A DNA stretch of 64,000 nt from positions 320,501 through 384,500 of the forward strand of contig CANTAL010000198.1 of assembly GCA_947650365.1 (NCBI GenBank), in the 5' to 3' direction. A model generated the notes under the pieces. It was not told the origin of the DNA. It did not search any database and saw nothing but the letters and a program-made list of their open reading frames with translations. Position 1 is the stretch's first letter, and each line of letters opens with the position of its first letter. Shown piece after piece: positions 43,157 to 55,741 of this stretch. Source of the stretch: Chamaelirium japonicum. Its lineage: Eukaryota; Streptophyta; Magnoliopsida; Liliales; Melanthiaceae. The translations under genes were made by a program, and so were the position numbers.

Positions 43157-45472
43157 TGTTAGAAATAAATCCATGGTAGAGGCCCGCAGCGGAAGCAAAG
43201 TGAAGGTCCAAGGACCATGAGCGGTGTGCGTTACATATCAAAATTTTCTTCGAAACGATCTACATATGCGTGTATAAATCTAGCATGGCAACTACGCGAA
43301 CCCCTAACGATGATCTAACGCGAAAGAACAATCTAGCATGCATGCATGTTCTATCTATGTTAGATCTACTTGTTAGAGATCATACCTGCGTGCGGATTCT
43401 TTCACCACGACAAATTTCTTCTTTGTCGATGGAAACAGACTCGGATCTGCTCGATATAGCATCGGTGTAATAGCCATAACTTTCTGTTCTGAACTCCGAT
43501 TGGGATGAAATTTGGACTGCAGGTAGCCAACTTCGAGACGCAACTTTATCAACAAGTTTCACCTCATTTGGGCTTCTGTAGATTTCGAAATCATAGAAAC
43601 AACGCTGATTTTCTATGCAGATTCTGGACAGCAAAAGGTTGCGGGAGATGCCTTCTAGTTCACCCGATCTCACACGATGCACGGCACCTCGTCGATGGAT
43701 CTCTGAGTGCCTCCATCCGATGAGCCTTCTCCTTCTACGAAATACCACGCGAGGAAGATGAGTCGCCATCTAATGGCGCAAGCGAGGGAGAGAGAGACGA
43801 GAGAGGAGAAGAGAAGAGAGGAGAGGGGGCGGCTAGGGTTTCCCCATGCCATGGCCGGCCCCTAGGGGTTGCATGGCCGACCCCCCCTCTCCCATTTCCC
43901 TTATATAGGGCCGGCCTATCCATATGGATAGGCCTAGTGCGGATAGGATTGACTGATTCAAACCTTTCCCTATATATCTCTTCTTTTATCTCTATCTTTT
44001 CCTTGTTTTTGAAAACGGTCAAAACCAGCCCATTTTCTGTGCCTCGTGACCGGCCCTTTCATTGGAGGCAACAACCTCCTGAAACCAGTGGGGCCGGCCT
44101 TGACCAGTCTCTCAACACTTAGGGTCGGCCCCCTTAGTGCATAGTGGCGCATGGTATGACCAAAACACCCTTATGTCACTAGTTGGTCGTTCCTCGTGTA
44201 CGAGACTTTCAAGGCACACATAAGTGAAGTGCACCAGTGATTTCACTATTCTCTAAGATTCCCGTAGGGTGCCCCTAGTGAAGTCAACTAGTCAACTCGC
44301 AACATGTCCCGATGCATCGCACCCATATGGCAAAGTCCACTTATGGCAAGGAATTGCTACATGAGTCTTTGCACTAACCTAGGGTTTCCCCTTAGTGCAC
44401 AGTTGTAGATACACATCTACCGTGCACTAGTGTGAAGCACTCACGGAGCGTATGCTTTGACTTCTCGCTTCCTCTAACTGCGTTCTGTATTTCAAGGAGA
44501 TGGTATAAGAACCGTACATAATGTCGATAAGGTGGAACCTTCAGGGACCAGGGTTCATGGCTTCCAACTCAGACTCGATCGACACACTACCCGAGTGTAC
44601 TATCGATCCTCTGAGTCAGAGTTAACCTGCGTAGCCACCCAGAGTGCGACGCAGGCTGCACTCCAATTCCCCCGGACTTACTATGTTCTCCATCATACCC
44701 CTGCTCTCCGCTTAGTATGGTAAACTCGTTGTCCCTCCACTGGTGCCATGATGCAACTCGAGCGGTGGAGAATACCGTCAGACTCGAGTGCTTATATGAC
44801 TCTGTTCCTTCCAAGTTGACCATATACATCGTACCTCTGATTACTCTAACAAGCAACCGGATCCGTCACCAGTCCAACTGATGACCACCTGGCAAGGGTT
44901 TAATACGACGTAGGTTATACCAAGGAATACACCTCCTGTTAAGGGTGTGGATAGCCTGCAGGAGTGATACGCTGATGCAACGCCAGCCGGGTAACCCAGT
45001 ACACCGTGATTTTGGATCACTGCATCCGGATCCTCACACATTGGTGCGCCAAAGCACCACACAACTGGTTAGTCCACCAGACATGGTTCCTCAGGGTTTA
45101 GGACCGTTTTACCCTAAGTAGAAACACGGTTTAGTGCACCGGTGTCTACTCACCGATCTATGCACCGTGTTAGTTCCGTTCGGCCATAGACACTGTGCCT
45201 GGTAATGATCGTGGTGGAGACACCCATTCTCTGTCATCCCAACAGCTTATCCTGATAGGGTGACCGACCCTAATCAGAGCTGCGAACGTATTTAGGTTAC
45301 ATGGGACCAGTCTCTTGAGTCTCCCACTCAAGTGGATTACCATGTAGCCATGGCTCTCTGTTCTGTAATCAGAACACGTACTAAGGTACGTACCAATATG
45401 CAATCCTATACTATCAACCATACATAGCTAAATTATAGGTTTTACGAGCTGTAGACCTCACCAATTCTAACA
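43157..45472 (-). repeat. 5' LTR of Copia-B (2316 bp)
   Basis: Plus strand TGTTAGAAATAAATCC to CCAATTCTAACA. The right flank AAGTC would be one copy of the target duplication; the partner is lost. No gene supported. Confidence 0.85.
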
Positions 45473-46620
45473 AAGTCAGCTTCACAACCAAAGGTCTCGA
45501 AGTGACGACGGCATGCCCCTGCGATTGCTGAGAATGACACACCATCGCCCCGGGGGCAACCATCGCCAGGGCAGCAAGCACCTCTCCTGAGCGAAAGCTA
45601 CGTCTTAACAAACTCTCCGAGAAAGGTACGAGCATGAAGATCCAAAAGTCAGCCTATTGGGCCAACCCTCAGGTAAGTTTGATTACTACGTTCTTTACTC
45701 CCAGCCTCCATCAGTCTCAATGGAGGAGATATGCCAACTGACTGGGGGTCAGAGAACGAGTCTACGAAAGAGCAAGTCCCTCCCAGTCAGGCTTCATACC
45801 AACACACTCTTCAGAAGAAGTATAAGCGTGGAGATCCAGAAGTTGGCCTGCTGGGCCAGCCCTTGAGCAAGTTCGACGCACTACTACGTTCTTTACTCCA
45901 AGCATTCATTCATTTCAATAGAAGAAATCAAGCCCACCAGTTGGGGATCAAAAGAAGAGCCAGCAGAGCCTCAAAAAGAACAAGCTTCTCTGACCAACGA
46001 AGAACCTGCAGCCACCACTTCGAATCTTCACCTTGGCGAGGGAGAATCCACCGATGAAGACACATAGGTCATGCTACCCCAGAGGCGAAGGCCACGACCA
46101 GTGAGACGACACAAGCTAGATCGGGTGACGAGGAAACTCTCTAAACAAAAAATATACAAGAAGAAAAGCAAAGCTCTAGGAAGAAAGGTGTTCAAAGTAC
46201 CACTGACAAATCCGGATGACCTCCTCCAACAGAGCCCTCCTGAACCGGCAATGATGTAAGAGTTCTTCCCTGATCACTTCCTCCTAGCCGATCAGCATCT
46301 CAGAGTCTGCTATTGCATGGTCGAAGTTCATGAGATACCGAAAGGAAAAAGCGAGTCTTTCGAAGAAGGCAATTCTGACGAAGAGAGGGACGGCTCCGAT
46401 AAGGAGGGCACTGCCTCCCACGATGAGGTAATCTTGCACTTGCCGCTCATAGAAGCCTTGCACCTTTTGAAGAAAGCTCATCTAGCAATGGTTGCAGTCC
46501 TGACGGATCCAAATAGCTACAAGAGAAAGAGAAAAGACGATGAGAAGGGCAAAACTATTGCTTCCTGCGACGTAGCAATAACCTTCTCAGACGAAGACCT
46601 ACAACTCGGAGCACGACTGT
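45473..46620 (+). pseudogene. Ogre-like element: gag-protease linker region
   Basis: Broken open frames with lysine- and arginine-rich parts. A roughly 190-bp segment (GDPEVGLLGQP-type and matching upstream LLGQPSGKFDYYVLYS-like sequence, near 45630 and 45825) appears twice. The frame from about 46317 shows acidic stretches and ends in AITFSDEDLQLGARLYN, the usual lead-in to the protease of Ogre/Tat-lineage elements. 5' LTR and most of gag are missing because Copia-B adjoins at 45472. Confidence 0.65.
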
Positions 46621-47128
46621 ACAACTAGCCCATCTACGTCTCGGGATACATCAAGGAGAAGCTAGTAAATCGAATCCTTCTAGATTATGGCCCCACTGTT
46701 AATATTATGCCCATCCAAACAATAAGGCAGCTCGGTATTACCATCGACCAGCTCTCACAAAGGCAGTTGGTCATTCAAGGGTTCAACCAATACGGACAGT
46801 CTACAACTAGCCCATCTACGTCTCGGGATACATCAAGAACAAGCTAGTAAATCGAATCCTTCTAGATTGTGGCCCCGCTGTTAATATTATGCCCATCCAA
46901 ACAATAAGGCAGCTCGGTATTACCATCGACCAGCCCTCACAAAGCCAGTTGGTCATTCAAGGGTTCAACCAATGCGGACAGTCCACTATCAGGATTATTC
47001 GTTTGAAGCTTTCCATCAGCCAACTCGACACGACGGTCTTCTTCCATATCATTGACTGCCAGACGTCATATTGCTTCCTACTGGGAAGACCTTGGCTACA
47101 TGAGAACAGTGTTGTGGTGTCCACCTGA
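46621..47128 (+). pseudogene. Ogre-like aspartic protease with a 182-bp tandem duplication
   Basis: The active-site segment VNRILLDxGPxVNIMPIQTI occurs twice, at 46660-46710 and 46842-46892, because bases 46621-46802 are repeated at 46803-46984 with few changes. DSG has become DYG in one copy and DCG in the other. After the second copy the domain continues through RLKLSISQLDTTVFFHIID and FLLGRPWLHENSVVVST. The duplication plus a stop makes the region non-functional. Confidence 0.85.
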
Positions 47129-48070
47129 CACCAGTACCTCAAGCACTACGAGGAAGGTATGGAGAAGTGCATCGTCACTTATGACAAGCCATTTAATAAG
47201 GTCGAAACACATATGGTTGACGTCAAGTTTTACCAAGCAAAAGACCTTGTTGCGAAGGTCCTTCCAGCTAAAACTCCTCGAACCCAAAAAGTTAAAGAGG
47301 TGAGGCGAGATAAAACTCCTCCACCTACAAATCCGGAACAACCTCCCAGCAAGGCGATGCTTGAGGTCAAGGAAACGCTAAAGCCAAGACAAAGAATACG
47401 CATCAGCTTCAAGCCAAAATCCACGCAACATGCTCTGTTGCCAGTCCAAGCTATGCCAGTGATGCGCCTCATGCCTCAGTGGCTTCGCAAACATGAGTGA
47501 TTACCTCTTGCTTCGGCAAAAGAGCCGGTTCCACCACTATCGGAGGCCAATGTCATCACTTTGCAAGAAATGACATTGCCACTACCTGGTCTGATGCAAG
47601 CTTCGAGTCCGATCGGATCTATCAACCCCAATCAACTTGAATTCAAGCCAAAAGGGAGTTAGAGGCAAAACACTGCCAAGTTGCTGTCCAAAGCTGGCTA
47701 CAACAAAGAGAGTGCCATGCACATGGGCACGCTTCCTCCAGCTGCAACACCACACAGGATGACCAAGACTCAAGCTCGTCTTTTTCAAAGTGGCAAACAA
47801 ATTCTCCCGAATCATCGAGGCATCGGCTCCAGTCAAACCCCGATGGTCGTCGAGATTGCAACAAAGAAGACCTTCACCTCTAACTACATCGAGGTGAAGA
47901 TGATAGGTGAAGCAGCTAAAAGATCGTCAGTCTCCGATGCACACCCCACCTATGTCGTCCGTCCTAATAGAAAGTTAGTCAAAAGAAGACGGCGACGAGC
48001 ACAATATCGGGCCATACTCTAGAAGCAAAAGAAAAACAGTCAAAGCCGGTCAAGTTCAAAGTATACATCC
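47129..48070 (+). pseudogene. Ogre-like protease to reverse transcriptase linker
   Basis: Readable pieces YEEGMEKCIVTYDKPFN, the VDVKFYQAKDLV block and RLFQSGKQILPNHRGIG are separated by stops (47498, 47658, 48020). A basic RRRRRAQYR stretch precedes SVFERLG. This long linker is characteristic of Ogre-type pol. Confidence 0.75.
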
Positions 48071-49063
48071 GTGTTCGAAAGACTCGGGCCAATCAATCAA
48101 ACAAAGAGGAAGTTGGTGTTCGATCGTTTGGGAATGCCAGTCGGGGATGCCGTTTCAATACCCACCCACCCACCCAAGTCGATAGGTTCAATATGGTCTC
48201 TGGATAAAATCATCCATGATCGATACATGGTGGCCGTCAATCATATCTCCATTATCAAAACTGAAAACAATGATGATTTTACTTCGGACGATGAGTTGCA
48301 AGATGCCCCGCCAGTCCTCGAAGAAGGGGGGCAGTCCACCATTGATGACTTGAAGGAAATCAACTTGGGCTCAGAAAAGGAGCCTCGGCCTATATTTGTC
48401 AGCACACTCTTGACTCCTGAAAAAGAAGCTGCATACATCAAGTTGCTCCAAGAATACAGAGACGTCTTTGCATGGTCCTACAAGGAGATGCCAAATCTCG
48501 ATCCTAAAATCACAGTACATCAGTTCGGCGTCAAATATGGAGCTAGCGCCATCAAGCAAGGACAAAGACGCCACCGGTCGGAACTGGTACCCCAGATAGA
48601 AAGTGAAGTAAACAACCTCATCGAAGCCGTCTTCATCCGAGAGGTCAAGTACCCGATGTGGATCTCCAGCGTCGTTCCAGTAAAAAAAAAGAACGGTCAA
48701 ATCAGAGTGTGCGTGGACTTCAGAGACTTGAACAACACATGCCCAAAGGATGACTTCCCATTGCCAATTATGGAGCTAATGGTGGACACGACGATAGGCC
48801 ACGAGGAGCTAACTTTCATGGACGGATCTTCAGGCTATAACCAGATCCGGATGGCGCCCAAAGATAAAGAACTCACGGCATTTTGCATACCAAAAGGGAT
48901 CTATTGCTACAAAGTCATACCCTTCGGCTTAAAAAATGTAGGAGCCACGTACCAACGAGCCATGCAGAGAATCTTCAATGATATTCTTTATCAAAACGTG
49001 GAGTGCTATGTCGACGACCTTGTCGTAAAGTCCAAGAAGATGTCGACACATCTTCAAGACCTT
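48071..49063 (+). pseudogene. Ogre-like reverse transcriptase, N-terminal two thirds
   Basis: One open frame: RKLVFDRLGMP, then EKEAAYIKLLQEYRDVFAWS, IREVKYPMWISSVVPVKKKN, the VCVDFRDLNNTCPKDDFPLP block, SSGYNQIRMAPKD, the VIPFGLKNVGATYQRAM block and ECYVDDLVVKS with an intact YVDD. It ends at THLQDL where the Tat element is inserted after ACCTT. The same frame resumes at 62100 with ELIFKRLRRYQLRMNP. Confidence 0.93.
49059..49063 (+). other. Target duplication ACCTT, left copy
   Basis: ACCTT at 49059-49063 and again at 62095-62099. Removing the element restores an open host frame. Confidence 0.95.
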
Positions 49064-49708
49064 TGTGGGTGCAAATTTTGGCGAGAAGTCTGCAAACAGC
49101 AAGACCCACCGGCCCTGCCTGGTGGGCCCCCGGAAGACTACCACGGGACCCACTGGCCCAGCCTGGTGGTCCTACGAAGATTACCACGGGACCCACCGGC
49201 CCTGCCTGTGGAATCCCCAGAAGACAACAGTAGGACCCACCAGCCCTGTCTGGAGAAACTTCCAGAAGCAGCCAGAAACCGCCATTTACCTCCAGCATTT
49301 CTCTATAAATAGTAGACCCTTCAAATGTAAATGATCCGATTTCCAGTTCTGAGATCTGATTTTCAGAAACCAGAGCTCTGGAATTTTCTAACTTCCCATC
49401 CTTCACCTCTCCTCGATCTTCTTCTTCTTATCTTCGAAGAGATCGAAGAGGCTTCAGTGATACTCGGTCTGTCGAGATCATTTCGAGAAAAGAGTTAGTG
49501 AATTTGGGTTGCTCCCTATAGCACGGAGACGTAGGCTTCGGCTGAACTCTGAGATCACATCTCGTGTCTATTCTCTGATTGCATCTCTCTCTGCTTGTGT
49601 ATTGAGAACGACAACTCCAATCAACAGATCGAACAACGATCTTCGACTCGAACCTCAATTGACTGGTGCGGTGAAGTCTTCGGGTCGGCACGAAGATTTT
49701 CCCCCACA
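49064..49708 (+). repeat. 5' LTR of the Tat element
   Basis: TGTGGGTGCAAATTTTGG to CCCCCACA. Two and a half 43-bp units at about 49101-49210. TATA box CTATAAATAG at 49303-49312. Confidence 0.95.
49303..49312 (+). promoter_or_regulatory. TATA box of the Tat LTR
   Basis: CTATAAATAG, kept in the 3' LTR at the corresponding place (near 61689-61698). Confidence 0.75.
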
Positions 49709-49731
49709 GTTTGGCATCGTCTGTGGGATCG
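49709..49731 (+). other. Primer binding site of the Tat element
   Basis: GTTTGGCATCGTCTGTGGGA follows the LTR end. It resembles the TTTGGCGCCGTCTGTGGGA-type primer site of Tat-lineage elements with CG positions changed. The tRNA cannot be named with certainty. Confidence 0.65.
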
Positions 49732-49864
49732 AACAAGAAGCCAAGTTCGCTCTACAACAAGTCAGATCGGTTGAGCAGACAACCGATCAGACTTCCTAGC
49801 CCCTTCGGTTGAACAGACAACTGTTAGAACGTCGGCACTCTCGTTGCACCCTTCGCTCTCTAAA

Positions 49865-51600
49865 ATGACGAGGACGAAGCATCAGGGTCAACCAGAAGGA
49901 AGTAACGCTCGTCAACCTCGTCCTGAGACTCGTTCAATGAGTCAAAGGCTCAACTTCGGACAGCCCCTCGTTGTCCCCGATATGGGGGTTCACTCAGGAA
50001 GCGGGAGATCAGTCGATCGACCGATCGCCCCTCCTCCCTATCAATCAATAGGGCATACAACCCCTAGTCCTGCTGAAGACCCTCCATCCACTTATCAAAT
50101 TTCTGCAATCGACTTGCAACTACTTCAGTTAGCAAAACAAAATGCCACCCTCACTGCTGAGAGGGATGCTCTCAAGAAGGCAGCCTCTGAAGCTGGGATC
50201 GCTCTCCCTGTTCCTTCAACCAACGAGAGGGTCGATCTACCGCGGCAATCGATCCACTCCGAGCAACGAAGGTCAATGGGCACTGATGCCCCTGAGAGGA
50301 TTCGTCGCGACCCAACTCCCTCTGCTGCCCCATGGAAGCAGAGTGTTTGGGATCGCATCGACGATGAGTCCTCCCAATCCTCTTCCGGTCGTAACTGTGC
50401 CAAGAGGACACTTTCAAAGCCCGACGCACCAAGAAGACACCAAATGAAAGGGGCTCCCTCAAAGAGTAGAATTTCTCCATCCATTCCGCTTCAACGTGGA
50501 CTTGGATCGGACCTTCGTCACTGACTCCAACCGGCAAACACTCAAATGCCCGAACAAGATCTTGTGATCTCTCCTCTTAACCTACACCCAGGTCGGGGGC
50601 ATGGTCGTAGAGACGGATACGCCTCTGCTGGGCCTCTCCATCGGAGCCTGTTCGAGTCAACATTTCCAAGGGGATGGAGAACTCCCACTCTCCCCAAATT
50701 CAATTGCATCAAAGGAGATCCAACTCTCCATGTACTCGCCTTCAAGCAAGCTCTGACGTTGCACGAAGAAGAGAACAATGTGCTCTGTCGCACCTTCGCT
50801 GGGAGCCTCGACGAGCCATCCCTCGATTGGTACCATAATCTCCGAGCTGGGTCCATCACCCAGTTCAGTGTCTTGGCCAATCTCTTCGTGCAGCATTATC
50901 AGCTGAACTTGAAGCCTGAGAAGAAACTCGACTCCCTCTACCGACTTAGGATGGGTACTGACGAGAGTCTCCGCAGCTTCACAAGGAGATTCCGCAACAA
51001 GCACGCTGCCCTCTCGGGGAGGCATTTGGATGAAGCTATCATGTTGGCTTTCCAGAATGCACTCCGCTTCGACCTGTATATCTACAATGACTTCATTCGC
51101 AATCCTCCTCCTTCTCTGGGATCAATGTTCGATCGGATTCAGAAAGAAATCGAAGTTGAAGACGATCAAGTCGTCCGAAAAGGACGAGAGATGAAGAGGC
51201 GACCCACCGAGAGGGAAGCTTCGGAGTATGCTGCCAAAGCTCACAACGCTGAGGCAGCAGCCCCCCCTGCCAACAAACGATCGAGGAACGACGATCGTCG
51301 ATCCCCGACGAAGACCACTTTCACTTAGTGGAATTTATCGATCGAGCAGATCCTCGACCGTATCCAACATGAAGATTTCCTTCGAAGGCCCAATCCTCTT
51401 CAGCCTGACACTAAAGTCACGGCTGACAAAACAGTCTATTGCGACTTCCACCGAAGTCACGGCCATTCCACTGATCGGTGCTATCGGCTGAGATTTCATC
51501 TCGAAGACCTACTGCGTGAAGGCCACCTTCAAGAGTTCGTCAAGGGCGGACAAGATCAACACCGAACCTCTGCAAAGGGGAAAGAAGCTTGCTGGGTCCA
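49865..51600 (+). pseudogene. Tat gag
   Basis: The ATG at 49865 gives MTRTKHQGQPEGSNARQ. The frame runs through a TGA at 50522 and a TAG at 51326 into pol without a shift. A Pro/Ser-rich N-terminal part with a short coiled coil (LQLLQLAKQNATLTAERDAL) is followed by the gag core (YDLYIYN-like end, LPKFNCIKGDPTLHVLAFKQ, SLDEPSLDWYHNL, LFVQHYQLNLKPEKKLDSLY). The knuckle is the Tat-type C-X2-H-X4-H-X4-C (YCDFHRSHGHSTDRCYRLR). Acts as the structural protein of the element's particle. Only the stops spoil it. Confidence 0.92.
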
Positions 51601-52330
51601 TCAAATCTCCTCCAACCGATCACCTATCACCGTGAAGGCCAATGTCTTTGGCATTCACGGAATATTGCACAATCAAGCGCTGACCGGGAAGGAAGTAGAT
51701 CGGCAAGTTCGACGCATCTTCCATATTCGTTCTGCGGCGAACAAGGAGGATACCTGGATCGAGAAGCCTATCAAGGGTTTGGCTTGGCCCTCTATCGTTT
51801 TCAATGATTCTGATCTTTAAGGAGTTCACACTCCACATCGAGACCCCCTGGTCTTGAAGCTCCTCATCGACGGAAGCACCGTCAATCGAATCCTCATCGA
51901 CACCGGAAGTTCCATCGATATTATGTTCTCAGACTGCTTCAAACGTCTGGGACATAAATACTCGAGCCTTGACATCGTCCCAACAGTGATCACAGGCTTC
52001 AACGGCGAACAAAGCATCACTATGGGCGAATCAAGATTCATTCTCGATCTCAGCTGAGAGACTCGAGTCTCGGTGAGATTTGCTATCGTCGAAGGAACGT
52101 CCAGCTACAACACCATTCTTGGGCGACCATTTCTATATCAAATCAATACCATCTCCTCCTCCTACCATCAACTCCTCAAATTCGCAAAGGAAGAAGGCAT
52201 TGTTTGTATACGAGGAGATCAACAAGCCGGGCGATCCTGCGAAGCAGCTGCAGCGAAGATAGATCACAAGATAAATATTGCTCCTCCAAAGCGACCACGA
52301 GATGAAGCCGGCCCTTCTTCCAAATAGCAA
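51601..52330 (+). pseudogene. Tat aspartic protease
   Basis: Same frame as gag. VNRILIDTGSSIDIMF has an intact catalytic DTG, and SSYNTILGRPFLYQI is the C-terminal motif. Stops at 51818 (TAA), 52055 (TGA) and 52325 (TAG). The DTG form and GRPFL end are normal for gypsy proteases. Confidence 0.92.
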
Positions 52331-53900
52331 TCAAAGGAGATTCCGTTGACCGAGCCCCCACTAATCGAGTGGGAGGCCTCACCTTCAGTCGAAGAAATCA
52401 TTCCAATCAATATCGGCAGTGGAGATCTCCCTCAAGAAACGTTCATCGGTACCGGTCTCAGCGACGCAGAAGCGCGAGACATGGTATCCTTTCTCCAGTC
52501 CAATATCGATATCTTCGCTTGGTGCTTCGAAGATATGCCTGGGATCAATCCAAATGACACCTGCCATCGGCTCGCAATAAAAGAAGAAGTGAAGCCTGTC
52601 AAGCAAAAGCCATGCACAATCCGACCAGAACTACAAGTTGCAGTTCAAGAAGAGATCATTAAGCTACTCGTAGCAGACTTCATCTGTGAAGTAGAGTACC
52701 CTACTTGGATTTCCAATATAGTTGCTGTCCCAAAGAAGAACGGGAAGGTCAGAGTGTGCATCGCCTTCACCAACCTCAACAAGGCCTATCCCAAAGATCC
52801 ATTCCCCATGCCAAGGATAGATAGGCTCGTCGACGCCACTGCTGGCCACGAGCTATTATCTTTCATGGATGGATACTCTGGGTACAATCAAATTCCGCTT
52901 CACTCAGACGATCAAGAGAAGACATGCTTTGTGACTAACCGAGGACTTTACTGCTACAACGTAATGCCTTTCGGCCTCAAGAACACGGGATCTACCTATC
53001 AAAGGTTAGTCACAAAGATGTTCGAAAATCAGATCGGGCATAATATCGAAGTCTACATCGACAACCTTCTCACCAAGAGCTCTACTCGAAAGAGCCATCA
53101 ATCTGATCTGGCGGAAATCTTTCAAGTCCTTCGAAAATATCGCATGAAGCTCAATCCAGCCAAATACGCTTTTGGGGTTTAATCGGGCAAATTCCTGGGC
53201 CACCTTGTGACCAGGAGGGGCATCGAAGCCAATCCTGATCAAATTCAAGCAATCCTTTACATGCCGTCACCAACTAATCGAAAGGAAGTGCAACGCCTCA
53301 CTGGAAGACTTGCTGCCCTCAATCGATTCATCTTGAAGTCTTCTGACAAGTGCAAACCACTCTTCGACAAGCTACGAAAGGCGGATACATCTGGCTGGAG
53401 TCCAACCTGTGAACAAGCCTTTCAAGACGTCAAGAGATACCTCGTGCGAGCTCCCATCCTAACAGCTCCACTTCCAAAAGAAGTTCTCTGGCTCTATCTC
53501 GCCGTCACCGATCAAGCAATCAGTGCGGTTCTAGTCAGCAAAAGAGAAGGCGTCGAACATCCGGTCTACTATATCAGCCATACACTTCTCCCTACTGAGA
53601 CTCGCTATTCAAAGACGGAGAAGGTCATACTAGCCTTGCTCACTGCATCACGTCGTCTCTAACCTTATTTTGTTTCCCATCAGATCACAGTCATCTCAGA
53701 ACACCCACTCAAAGATATCATCGACAAGGCGGGTCGAGCTGGTCGAATGACCAAATGGGTAATCGAGATGAGTGCTCTGGGAATTCAATTCGAATCTCAC
53801 ATTTCAATCAAGGGGCAAGCAATTGCTGATTTTCTAGCCGACTTTCAAGTTGAAGACCCCATAACTTGGGAGGAAGATGTCGACATGCGTCTTGAAGACA
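52331..53900 (+). pseudogene. Tat reverse transcriptase and first RNase H
   Basis: In order: FICEVEYPTWISNIVAVPKK, an RVCIAFTNLNKAYPKDPFP block where the usual catalytic Asp of VCVDF is Ala, FMDGYSGYNQI, NVMPFGLKNTGSTYQRL, and VYIDNLLTKS, in which the YVDD box reads YIDN (second catalytic Asp lost). After a TAA at 53180 come SGKFLGHLVTRRGIEANPDQ and the connection. RNase H has LYLAVTDQAISAVLV and PVYYISHTLLPTETRYSKTE, then a TAA at 53660. Both catalytic changes show that this copy has no polymerase activity. Confidence 0.92.
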
Positions 53901-54500
53901 AAGACGAACTTCCATCCAATACAACTTCAAAGATCGATCCAAGTCTCAAAGCTCCTACTACAATACCAACTCCATGTAAGCTTTATACTGATGGAGCTTC
54001 AAGTGCAATCGGTTCGGGAATTGGGATAGTCTTAGTATCCCCCGAACTTGATCATCTTCAGAAGGTCACTCTCCTTGGATTCAATGCCACCAACAACGAA
54101 GCTGAATACGAAACACTCATCTCTGGGCTCAAGATTGTTAAATCCCTGGGGGTGGATCAACTCATCGTCTACAGCGACTCTCAGCTGATTGTGAAGCAGA
54201 TCAACAGGTAGTATACGGCGCGAGAAGAAAGGATGCAGAATTACCTGGCCCTAGTGCGATGCCTTCAACAACATTTTACTAACATTGAGTTCATTCAAAT
54301 CCCAAGGGCAGAAAATCGAGAAGCAGATGTCTTGGCCAATGCTACATCAGTTCTCGAAGATTTACTTGGAGGAAGACAAATACAAATCGATTACCAAGAA
54401 GCGCCCAAGACCATCCCCGAGCAACAGATCTTTGCCACTACAAAAAGATCTGGGGATAGAGAACAATTGGTCTCGAACCTTGCCACTTCAAATAAGCTCG
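53901..54500 (+). pseudogene. Tat second RNase H (archaeal-type)
   Basis: KLYTDGASSAIGSGIGIVL, then NNEAEYETLISGLKI and LIVYSDSQLIVKQI supply the D-E-D pattern of type I RNase H of the archaeal/plant-like kind. A second RNase H between the first one and integrase is the defining trait of the Tat lineage. TAG at 54209. Confidence 0.92.
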
Positions 54501-55741
54501 ATGATTGGAGACAACCAATCTTTGACTTCTTCAAACATGGCCAGGTGCCTGAAGATCCAAATCAAGCCCGAAGACTACAAAGAAAGCTTTCGTTCTATAA
54601 CTTTCAAGGTGAAGATCTATATTTCAAGTCTCACAACGAGATGATGCTCAAATGCATTGGCCCTGAGCAAGCAAAGGCAATTCTGGTTAACATTCACTCC
54701 GGAGCATGCGGGAATCATTCGAGAGGAAGATCTCTTGAAGCCAAGACGAAGTTACAAGGTTACTACTGGCCCACAATGGCAAGAGACGCTCACCAAGTGG
54801 TTCAAAGATGCGAGCCTTGCCAAAGACATGCTCGGGCTATCCATCTCCCAGCAGATGAACTCCATCAATTGACAAGCCCATGGCCTTTCCATCAATGGGG
54901 ATTGGACTTCCTAGGTCCCTTCCCACCAACTCCAAGCAAAAAGAAGTATCTGCTGCTGGCCACAGAATATTTTACCAAGTGGGTTGAAGCAGTGCCACTC
55001 TTCCGAGAAACTGATGATGAAGGCATCAAATTCATCAGGCACAATATCTTCTCGAGGTTTGACACGCCACAAGTCCTAGTTGCTGACAATGGAGCCCAAT
55101 TCGACTCCGACAAGTTCCGAGAGTTCTGCTTGAACAACGGAATCAAGCTTTTCTACTCAACTCCAAGGTACCCTCAGTGCAATGGTCAAGTTGAAGTCTC
55201 AAACAGATCTATTCTGGGTATACTCAAGAAGAAACTTGATAACAAGAAAGGATTGTGGGAGCAAGTCCTACCAGAAGTTCTATAGGGCTATCGAACAACT
55301 CCAAGAAGATCAACTGGGTTCTCACCCTTCCGTCTGACATACGGGTCAAAAGCAGTACTCCCAACAGAAAATATATCGAGTACTTTGAAGACCAGAGCAA
55401 TCGAAGAAGGCATCAATGAGGAGCTTCGAGTCAATGATCTAGATTTCTCTGAAGAGCTACGAGATCAAGCATCCCTTCGTGTCGCCAAGTATCAACAGAA
55501 GATCAAACAAGCCTATGATCAAAAGGTCTGCAAGCGACAGTTCCCAATTGGCAGCCTGGTCCTTAGAGCAGTCTTCTACAACAAGAAGGAGCATAGTAGT
55601 GGAAAACTAGCTCCCAATTGGGAAAGACCCTACATCGTCGAATCAGTAGGAGGCAAGGGGTCTTACCGGCTGATTTCGCCAGAAGGAGACAGACTACCAC
55701 GAGCTTGGAATGCTAGACATCTCAAAATGTACTATCCATGA
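54501..55741 (+). pseudogene. Tat integrase and end of pol
   Basis: HHCC: NIHSGACGNHSRGRSLEAK and CEPCQRHAR. Core: HQWGLDFLGPFP (first Asp), VLVADNGAQFDS (second Asp), QCNGQVEVSNRSILGILKKK (Glu). A TAG at 55283 replaces the Trp of LWGYRTTPR. C-terminal part: FRLTYGSKAVLPTE, FPIGSLVLRAVFYN, LAPNWERPYIVESVGGKGSY, and the end ARHLKMYYP before TGA at 55741. The HHCC and DDE residues are all present, so integrase is the best preserved catalytic domain. Confidence 0.93.

Larger units (their letters stand above)
41128..45472 (-). mobile_element. Copia-B: 5' end of a copia element related to Copia-A
   Basis: Minus strand: LTR (45472 to 43157), primer site, leader and a stub of gag, which ends at 41128 against the Tat fragment. 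The leader is homologous to that of Copia-A; the LTR (TGTTAGAATTGG...) is only distantly similar. Pol and 3' LTR are missing, so the element was truncated by a deletion or rearrangement. Confidence 0.85.
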
